NCBI GenBank assembly: GCA_949317995.1
Contig: OX439049.1
Location: forward strand, 9,029,395-9,093,394
Source: Acholoe squamosa
Lineage: Eukaryota; Annelida; Polychaeta; Phyllodocida; Polynoidae
Direction of reading: 5' to 3'
Length of the DNA: 64,000 nt
A program made the position numbers and the translations under genes. The notes beneath the pieces were generated by a model. It was not told the DNA's origin and made no database searches. It saw only the letters and a program-made list of their open reading frames with translations. Of this stretch, positions 35,101 to 45,600 are shown in pieces. Within the stretch, counting starts at the first letter, position 1. Every line of letters starts with the position of its first letter.

Positions 35101-38100
35101 TGCTGGTGAGTCTGGATACTGCACCGCTGGCTCTGCCACCAAATATGTCTGCCAATTTATCTGATAATGATGATTTGTTTCATTATAAGTACCTGTTAAT
35201 CAGTCTTCCATAGATGTGTTACTGGAGTAGGATGATCCTCCACAAAGGTTGATCTGATAAGCCACCATCTTCACTGAGTCACCCGCCATAGCTCCCTTTG
35301 GATGGGCAATTATTGAGAATATATTTGTTGTTTGAAAAGAAAAAGAATAAAGGAAAGAATAGAAAAAAAGAAGGGGCTGAAAATCCAAAGGTTTGAGGAA
35401 TGATCTTAACCCCCCCCCCTTCACCCCACCAGGGCTATATAAAACCTGGACCAGTACTTCAAAGTTAAAGTCTAATTGCCCAGATTGATTTATATTTGCA
35501 TTCTTATTAATCATGTGTTTACCATGTTACTGTTCTGCCTATTAAAAATTACAATTTCTTGGTCAACGTTTTGTTACCATGCCCCTTTTTCAATTTACTG
35601 AGAAATGAATTATTTTTATAGTCATAAGTACTTTGGAAATAATGTAAAGCAGAGACATATTCCATACAGCCGAAAAAAAAAGGTATATGGTATATTGCAC
35701 ACTATTCCGGTAAGGGGCCGTCCATGAATTGTGTCACAAAGGAGGGGGTAGGGGGGGATTTTTCAATTGTGACAAAGTATGACAGGGGGGTGGGGGTGTC
35801 AAAGATTGTGTGACGTCACATTTTCAAGAAATAATTTTTAAGGCCCATATTAAAGACATCATATGAAACAGGGTAAATATGTTAGCAAGAAGGGTTCTAC
35901 AGAAGCTCAGCACTATAATGGTAGAGTTGAAATTCGGGGCTGTGCCCCCGAGTCCCCGCCCATAGCCAGGTAAGCTTTTATTTTACCCCCAAATCCTGGG
36001 CCCAAATCCCTGTTACTCAGGTAAAATTCTAATAAGATTCAGATAAGATATAACTTTTGGAAACTGAGCTGAGTCGACAGTATGGTGAATGGAGGGGGGG
36101 GGGGGGAGGAGAGGGGGGTCAGCCAAGTATGTGTGACATAATTTTTGAGAGGGGTGTTAGGCAATATGTGACTAAGTGTGACAAGGGGTGGGTGTGTGTA
36201 TTGAAAATGGCCAAAAAAGGTGTGACGTAATTTATGGACGGGCCCTAATACTTAACCCAGCTTTATTCATGATGTGCCTCGTGCCTTGAATCGTGCCTGG
36301 ATGTATCGTGCTCCTATCTTGCAAAGTCAACAAACTTTCATCCGTGTTATCCTTTGAAGTATACACTCTACTGATAAAACTGAAAACAAAAGAACAAAGC
36401 ACACAATGTCCGAAGCGAGTCATCGAGTCTTCGCATAATTTTTTTCTTTACATTAAAAAGGTTTATTTTTAAAAGACATATTTTCTTACCCATGGACAAC
36501 TGTGATACAAAGGCCTAGGTTTAGGCCTAGACCTTTATCAGCTGCTAATTTTTTTTTTTAAAAAAAGGGAAAATGAACTCGTCACTTATTTCATCACTTG
36601 CATCACTTGGTGATGAAAAGCAAATTTAATTTTTTTATCTATTTCTTTTTTCTTTTTGGAGTGGCTTATATGTGTGCATTCCAACCACTGAAGGTAATTA
36701 AATCGATACATTGTCATGTATTGATCCGAAGGTCCTCACTGGGGCGCTATATTTGGACATTGGGGTTGACATTATTATTTCTTTCTGCAACATAAGAATT
36801 TTCCTGGTGGGAGAGAGCGTCTTTTGGGTGCAACCCGGGGGTCCAAGGCAGTAAAAAAAGGGACCCCCCCACTCACCCACCCCAAGATCACCACCCCTCC
36901 CCAGGTTCCCGGGCTCTCCCATTGGCCCTGTACTGCATGTGACCTAAACTGTGGTATGTGAACGAACGCACCCACAGCATTGTATCACGTGACTCACCCT
37001 CTGTTAGTTGGAAACACACCCAAACTGCCGGGAGCACTTAAAATGCCCTGGATTCCTTCAATCTACCATGGAAGTCGTACCATGGATTACGAACTGGTAC
37101 GTACTAATCGGTAAATTTTACTTGCTTTAGAATATGGAGAAAGTTTGAAAGTTGGATGGAGTGTATTTGAGGTAGCACGAAAAATCTACTTTGGATTGTG
37201 GGAGAGACCAGATCCTGTTGGGTGAGGACTTAGGACTATCAGAGCAGAAAAAGTGGGCTACGGTCGCGTTCGGAAATCCTCCAAGGCTTATGTTCTGAGT
37301 CATGGGTACTCGGTGACTCGGCGTGGTTATAGGAGCGGAAAGCGTGGTTATAGGAGACGCTACCATGATGTTCGGTGGTTTTAACTTTTACTAGGGGTTA
37401 TACCATATAGTCCAGAAAAACATGAGCATAGGTTTAACCTTCATCCTCTGTGCCGCTATAAAACCAAAAAAATAAGATATTTTGCCATTTTTTTTAGCTG
37501 CATCGGGTACGGTTGCTTTTCATTACCTAGCCCTAGGCTAGGGGTGTGGCATTTTCGCCCCCACGTACCCTTTGCCAGTTAGTACTACTAGACTATAGTA
37601 GCGCACGTTTTTTTTTTTTTGCTAAAAACAGGGTAATTTTTTTTAGCCCCCAAAAATGTCAAATTTTGTATGACATCATCACGGACCTTCAGGTCCGTGA
37701 TGACGTCATTAATGGATGGCCCCTGTACCATGAATGCAGCCCTGACGAGTTACTCCCCAGCATGAGGGCATCATGACGACCAATGGGCATGATGCATTTA
37801 TAAATAATGTAGCGGCCTTTAAAGGGCTAAGCATCAGGCTTGTAGAGGGGAGAAAAATACTTTACACCCCCTGAAGTTTCCTTAGAACTTTAATAATCCT
37901 TAATAGGGAGTGGTCATTTTTAACAACAGGGGGGGGGGGTCGGTGAAATTCCGCGCGTGCGAGGGGTCTGAAATTTTTATGTCCCCTCCTTTTATCCAAT
38001 AAGCGCGTACGGGCTTCCCCCCCCCCCCCCCCTAAGAGGAGTCTGAAATTTTATTGGTCCCCTCCCCCCCCCACAAACCCACCAACACCCCCCTGTTGTT

Positions 38101-39539
38101 AAAAAATGACCCCTCCCTTAAAAGCAAAATACCTAATACCCCTCCTCAACTGTTGATGCATAAAATGGTCATTCGGCATTCCGTTGAATGCAGTCAAGCT
38201 ATTGGGTTGAACTTGAAGCTACAGTCTGACATCAGCAGCTATTGATCTTTTATTGTGGGCATTGTGCCATTTTAATCATGAGGTAAGCTTGATTATACGA
38301 GCCATCATTTTTTTGGGTCCTGGGGGAGGGGGTGCTTAGGCCAAAAAGAGCCACCACGACTCGTTGCGAGTCATTGTATTTGTAGACTAGTAGTTCAAAA
38401 AGATTTGCAAAATTAAAAAAAAAATCCGACCTCCCCCCCCGGGTACCCTACCTGATTATTTTCAGCATGTTACCCGAAACACACAATATTTTTTTTGGCC
38501 TCAAGAGATTTGACTCAAAAAGACCGGAGGGTTAGAGGAGGAGGGGTCTTTTGCCTGTCCATGCATGGCCGGGAGGGCCCCTCCACGCCCCCTTTTGTCA
38601 GCAAAAAATGATCACTCCCTGTATTGATTATGTACTAGTACCCGGTCTACTACCCACAACCCTCAGTAGGGGGTCTGGCCTTGGAGACTTTAGACATCAT
38701 ACGTTCAATAAATTGACAAGTATTCAAGGACTAAGCCTCTCAAGATATTATACCAGGGACTCACCGACAAAAACTCCCATTGCACTGTCTGTTTACAAGA
38801 GCGTGACAGTATTGATTTGACCCAGGGTCATCCCCTATCTGGGATCTCATATCATTATCAATCAGCACAGATAAGATAAAACATCGTGGTACGTTATGAA
38901 GCCTAAGGCTATCGCTATGGATAGAGATAGTGACTATACAGACTTTGATTCCATATATTATATAATAAATCAGAGACTTGAGCAAGTCAAGTCTAGAATG
39001 TACACAATAGGATTCCACCCACCCATATAGAAAGACCCCACCTGAGTCACTCTCTACGTTGTACTCCCGTAGTTAGAATAGTTTGTGAGTTAGCCTCCTA
39101 CGCCAAGGAGATTGTGATGACCCATAGGTGGTTATACTGACTTAACTGGTCATAGACTGGCATCGAACCTGAGATACCATAGAAGTGGTACCAGATACAT
39201 GGAACTTGGATCTAAAGAAATATTTGTCTACGGGGAGAGACAGATATTTCCTCTGATGATGCCACACTGATAATAGCTACATGAAAATCACCGAGGGATC
39301 ACATGTGTATTAGTCATTTATAACCATAGTTTTGGGCCATAAGGGTATGTGTACTGGTAGGTACATACATTTACCATGGAGCATACCATATAGACAAACG
39401 TGGATCTGCGTATGTATTGAATGTATGTCAAAACCAATAAGGAAACTGCTATTATTAGAGGACATCACGTGATCAGAGGAGATACTAGCTGTGGCTCAAA
39501 ACATAGCAGGGTTGTTATCTAAGGACTTGAATTCAATGA

Positions 39540-39608
<69 letters not shown>

Positions 39609-42600
39609 GACACCCCCGACTGATACTGATTTCACAGTCAGTTTTCTGCGGACAAATGCCATTTAATGTCCCGGACACAAATGAATACAGGTATGGCTCT
39701 GGCCCTGGGTTTTGAATAAGTGCGGACCTTTTTTTTTTAAAAGCGTGGGCGTAGTAATGTGTTGCGATAACCCATAATTACTCAATTTACACCTTTAAAA
39801 TTGTTGTGTTCAGGTAACGCTACCTACCCTAATTTTTTGGCCCTACCCTAACTTTTTATAGGCATTTGGGGGGATACCTGATATTTTGGCACTTATTGAG
39901 ACTTGAAAGTTTTTTTTCACGGTCGCGCAGATCAAATTTGCGTCACGTAGGCCGAAAATTTACAGCCAGCCTAAAAAAATTCTCCAAAATAAAAGAAATT
40001 TCCTACCTTAGTACCTACCCTAATTTTTCGACTCCGTTTCCTAAATACAACAATGTTTTTTTTTTTCTGGCCTAAGCACGCTGGTAGCACCAGGCACTAT
40101 GGGACTAAAAAACACCAATATTGTGTTAAAGGGATTGATACCGCGCTACATAGAAAACCAAGCACAGGAGCATGACTGGAGCCGGTTCTGGCAACATGCA
40201 CTGATAAGAGCTGATATGATGGGGACTAACTTGTCCCTGGAAGTGGGCTAATGGTACGCATTATCAGTGTCAGTGTATATTACCACAACCAGTGAAATTC
40301 AAAATGGCAGACCCAATGTAAGGCCTACCGTAATCTCCCGCGTATAAGGCGCACCTAGAATTTTGGAAAATTCTCCAAAAAAAATGAAAAATTCATAACT
40401 TTGGTTCTACTGAATGAATTTTCAAAATTCAAAGACCTATGTGTAACTTGGACCCCATGGACCCCCCTGGGCCCCCATATATCCTATTATGGCTAAGGGG
40501 GCATGTAACATATCAAAAGAAAGGTCTTGGAGTCCCCCTTTTGGATGCAATGAGAACTAAACCCCCCGTATAAGACGCGTCTTATATGTGGGAGATTACG
40601 GTACCATATTTGTCTGTATATGCGCTGGTTCTTGAATAAGCGCCTTTGGGTACAGGGGTATTGGATTTTTATAAAATACATTGAGTCTTGAATAAGCGCC
40701 AGGGGTGTAGCCTCATTGAAATAAATGCCTGGCTGTTATACGGGCCAATACGGTAACATTTGGTATATGAAGGGGTTGGTTGGGCGGGGGGGGGGGGTCA
40801 GTGACTTCAGCAAGGCTAGGTAAACCCATATCAGCACATGATGATATACCGTAATCTCCCGCGTAGAAGACGCGGTGCACATAGAAGACGCTCCCCCAAC
40901 TCATGGTAGGCTGGTTCGCGTAGAGGACGCACCTCTTAGGGGTCATTTTTGTAAATTCAGTACTGTTCTATAGTAAAAATACCCCGCATATAAGATGCAC
41001 CCCCAACTTCAGATAATCCTATAAGACGCACCAGGCATTTGTTTGGCGTAGAAGACGCGTCTTATACGCGGGAGATTACGGTAGTTAGGTAATTAGTGTC
41101 TGATATCTAAAACACACCAGTCTCCTAATACGCATTATGTATTTATATTAATCAATATCTGATAAGGACTGTGCCTGAGTGAGGCCGAAAATAAAGTTGT
41201 GCATTTCAGGTAACATGCTGAAAAATCTACGTCGATAGATACGTCAGATTTTTTGTCTCTTTTAATGTCACATAGAGACAGGCCAAAGTAGGACTACGGT
41301 AGTATTACTCCCAAACTTGAAAATTCTTCAAAATCAAAGAAGAAATTCTAGGTCGTCCCTGTTTTGCTCGGTAGGGGCGATTTACCTGAAACAAACTTTT
41401 ATTTGGCATGACCAATATAATAATGACCATGGAGCTTCATCAAAATATTGTTATCACGTTTACTACACATGTTTGATAAACTTGATGATTAACATTTTCT
41501 TATCACTTGATCAATTAATCTATGGAAGGCATCAAGTATAAATATTGAAGTGCAAACATGGAATGTCTGCTTGTTGCTACCCTTAATTAACCCGTTAAAG
41601 GCGGCCATATTGCTTCAATGCTTTGTACCCAGTGAGGAAATAAACCTGCATGTGGGTAATATGACAACAAAGATAGAGAAATTGAAGGCATTTTGCAACT
41701 TAAACTTTAAAGTTTAAGTTAACATTTAAGTTAACGTATACGCTGCAAATACTTATTATAAGTATTATTACTTGATATAAGTATTTGTAGCGATACTTAT
41801 TATAAGTGTTTGCAGCATATACGTTAGGTTTTACGGTATACAACGGTATCTGCTTTTCACTCAGAGATGCCACATATTTTGGTAAAACAGAAATTTCTTG
41901 TTTGGCTTTGTCCAGATTCTACTAAATTATGTTGATTTCCTGGCAAAGGGTGTCCAAAATTCAGTTTACTTTTTGTTGACCAGCGAGTGGTATGTCTGCC
42001 ATCAGTCCCATGCCAAATTAACTATTTATCATTTCATGAAACCATTGAAGACCTTAAAAAAGCTTCAGGTAACATACTAAAAGAAAAAAATGGGGTAGGC
42101 CAGATTTAAAGCTAAATAGAGTAAAAGCTTTCCCAAAAATGACCCCAAATGATTAAATATTTTCAATATTTGAGGAAAAGCCTGCCCTGTTTACTACTGG
42201 AACGTAGGGTCAGAATGTCTGCTCAATCACACCATTAAGTACTGGGTAATTCATGTCTCATAGCCCAAACTCATTGTTTTAAAGGTTCTGCCGTACCGCA
42301 TTCGCTGGGATGATTATAAATGCTTTCTTCTTCTAGACCTAGTGTTCATATAATTCTAATATAATAACAAATGTCAATATTTCCCCACAGATTTATCAAT
42401 GACAGAGGCACATGGAGGTGCCAGTAGCAGTAGCAGTATGGAGAGTTCGTCTACCTCCACTTCCATATCCTACGGCAGTTATGCTGATGATGTCGTTGGC
42501 GGTGGCTTTCGCCAACTGCTGCGAGAAAACCGCGGGATGGTCATCAGCAACCTAACTGAGAAGTTATCTACAGCCTTATTGGACGCTTTGATGTTGGGGC

Positions 42601-45600
42601 AGGTAAGTTATGTAATACTTTACATGTGTTGATTGAATGACACTGGCTTTTGCCAGTGGAAGATCTTCATGGCTGCTGTGATAGTCTTGTATACAGGTTA
42701 TAATGGCTATCCAACATTAAAAAAAATATCAGACAAAAAATCAGATACTAATGTAAGAAACAGTGTCAGGTCCATAGTGCTAACATGGACATTTTTCTGA
42801 GACTTTCAAGACATTTTCATATCAATTTCATAATTTGTTTTGATCCAGGATCTATAATTGCACACTTTAATCATAACATTTTAGTCTAAAATAGGCTACT
42901 GCATCATCATGTTTTAGCACCCGGTTGTCGTTTTGGGGATTTTCACGGTCCAAAGACCTATCTATTCCTATACAAGCACTCATAGTATGCACATCCCATG
43001 GGTTTACATTGAACATTTCAGGGATTCCTATAAGGAATCTATCAAGTTATCTAAGTGGAATATCCCAATATGATCAGTCTGCTATAAATTCCATGCTATT
43101 GTCAATTCCCCATTTTGCAGGTTCTGACCCCAGCAGAGGCAGAACAGGTGAAGAAAAAACAGCGACGTCAGCAGAAGGCCTCATGTCTGGTCGACATTGT
43201 GCTACGTAAACGGGGAACGGATCTCAAAATATTTGCCGACACTCTAAAGACGCACTGCCCTAAAGCACATGCCTTAATTCATGTCCCAGGTAAGTTAACT
43301 TAAAACTTTTAGATTTTAGACCAAAAATCATCTTATTGCAGCACTTTGTATTCCACCGTCCGCTTATAAAATAGAACTTCTTTGGAACTAGACTTCATAG
43401 TTTACATTTATATTATTGAAATATTTGCATACTTAACGGTTATATGTACCGTAATCTCCCGCGTATAAGGCGCGTCTTATACGAGGGGTTTTAGTTCTTC
43501 CTGGATCTACAAGGGGGACACCAAGAGCTTTATTTTGATATGCTACACTCCCCCCTAACTCAAAAAATAACATAGGGGGTTCAGGGGGTGTGGGGGGGCC
43601 CTAGCTACACATAGCTTTTTGAATTTTGAAAATCCATTCAGTAGAACCAAAGTTATGATTTTTTGATTTTTTTGACAATATTCTTCAACTCTAGGTGCGC
43701 CTTATACGCGAGGTGCGCCTTATACGCGAGAGATTACGGTACATCTTCTTTTCTCTGGTAATTAGAATAAGCACAAAGTCAAACCTGTTATTTTATAAAG
43801 ATCTATCAGCCACTGGCCACCTGGGCACGTAGCATTAGAAATCTGTGGGCCCAGACCTAAAGCTGTGGGCCCAGAGAAATTAGTCTACTTTGTTTTAAAG
43901 ACAAACTATATCTCTTCCTCATCGAAGCACAGCATACAATAGTCAGAATGATCAGATTCATGCTGATTTTCTCTTTCCAGTGATATATTCAGAGATGTAA
44001 GTTGTCAGGGAATTCCCTGAAAATAGGGATTTCAAAAATCTTTAGATTAAGTCAAAGTAGGGATATGTAAGGTCTTTAGGGCCAGATTTTATTTTCATAT
44101 TCATAATAGTCAGTGTGAATATCCATGTTCTTCAAAATGAAGAGAAATATGTGTTCTTGCCCTAATGATAACCCCCTGCTATACACATACCCAGGCCTGT
44201 GTTGGCTGCTTTAACCAGTGACTCCACTGAGGAACAGGGAGGCCCCCTGGTGTAAGCAGAGAGAGTCAACTGGGCAGGGGGAGGCCTGGACAGGGGATCT
44301 CAGTGACATACTCAACTAGGGGAGGTGAAGGGAATACTGCTCTCTGATTGGTCTAAAATAATCAGCTCAAGACTAGTCTACAGTTGCCCTCCATACAGCC
44401 ATTTGGGGAACCCCTTCAGAAGTGCCATGTGAAACTCACCCCAACCACCATACATCTACTCAATGTCTGAACACCACACTCACCCTCAGCCACCCTTAAT
44501 TCTGAAGCATTATAGGTTGAAAAAGATTAGGGGTGGGGTTGGTGGGGAGGGGGGTATACTAAACTCATAGTTCCATATACATGTATTGTGGGGAAGGACA
44601 TTAATTGTATACATGCACAATGCATATATAGACTTTAACACCCACCCTCCCCCCCCAACCTGCGATAATAGCTTTTCAGGGATATTCTCAATACCCAACT
44701 TACATCTCTGTATATTACATGCCTATATTCATATGAACAAACTTTGATATACCGGTAGGTCTCTTTGACAACTCCTGTGGGCCATCCTGGGCCCACAGGA
44801 AGGTAGGTCTTACAGGCCAAAACTAAAAACCACGGGCCATTGGCTCCCGGGCCAGCGTTAGTGTCTACCCCAGTATATGTGTACAAATAAGACCTCAAGA
44901 ACATTCTCCAAGCACGATATAAGCAAACGTTTTTCTTACTTAATCTTGACACAAGGTAATTGCTGTTTCTCCTCCCACAGAGCCACTTCAGTCAACCTCG
45001 GTGGAATCACTACAGCGAGGAGTCGGATCGATATCACTAGCATCAAGGGGCTCTAATTCTCCACAACCCTCCTCTAATGATTCCTCTAATGGATCTAACA
45101 GGGGGAACAGATCAGTTACTGTAAGTTCTATTGACAGAAGTGTTAGGAAAGCTGCATCCCACATTGAAAATAGCCTCAATAACAGCCATTTTGGACTCTA
45201 TCATTTTGTGCGGCATTTGATGACCGTTATACGTAGTGGGGTAGACATTGCATTAGTGTCTTTTGAGGAGGGACTTTTCCTTATACACCTGATTATTAAG
45301 ATGGACAGAATTGATTATCTGAGGGCACTGCAATATACAGGTATGTGGAACCGACTGTGGAATGTCCGTACTGACTGCGAGTCGGGTCCGTTTGCCCGCC
45401 TCACTCCAGTAGAGTATGCCACTAAACTGAAGAGAACAAAGTTAGTCGAGGCTCTCAATGAAATCACCAACCAAGAGCGTTCACTTCATGATATTAATCG
45501 CTGTGCTCGGGCAGGAGATGTGCTGCGCTTCAGAGATATGAAAGTTAGTCATAAGCAGTACATTGTCCGTAGCATTGCGGCCAATACCTCGGTGCTCAAC

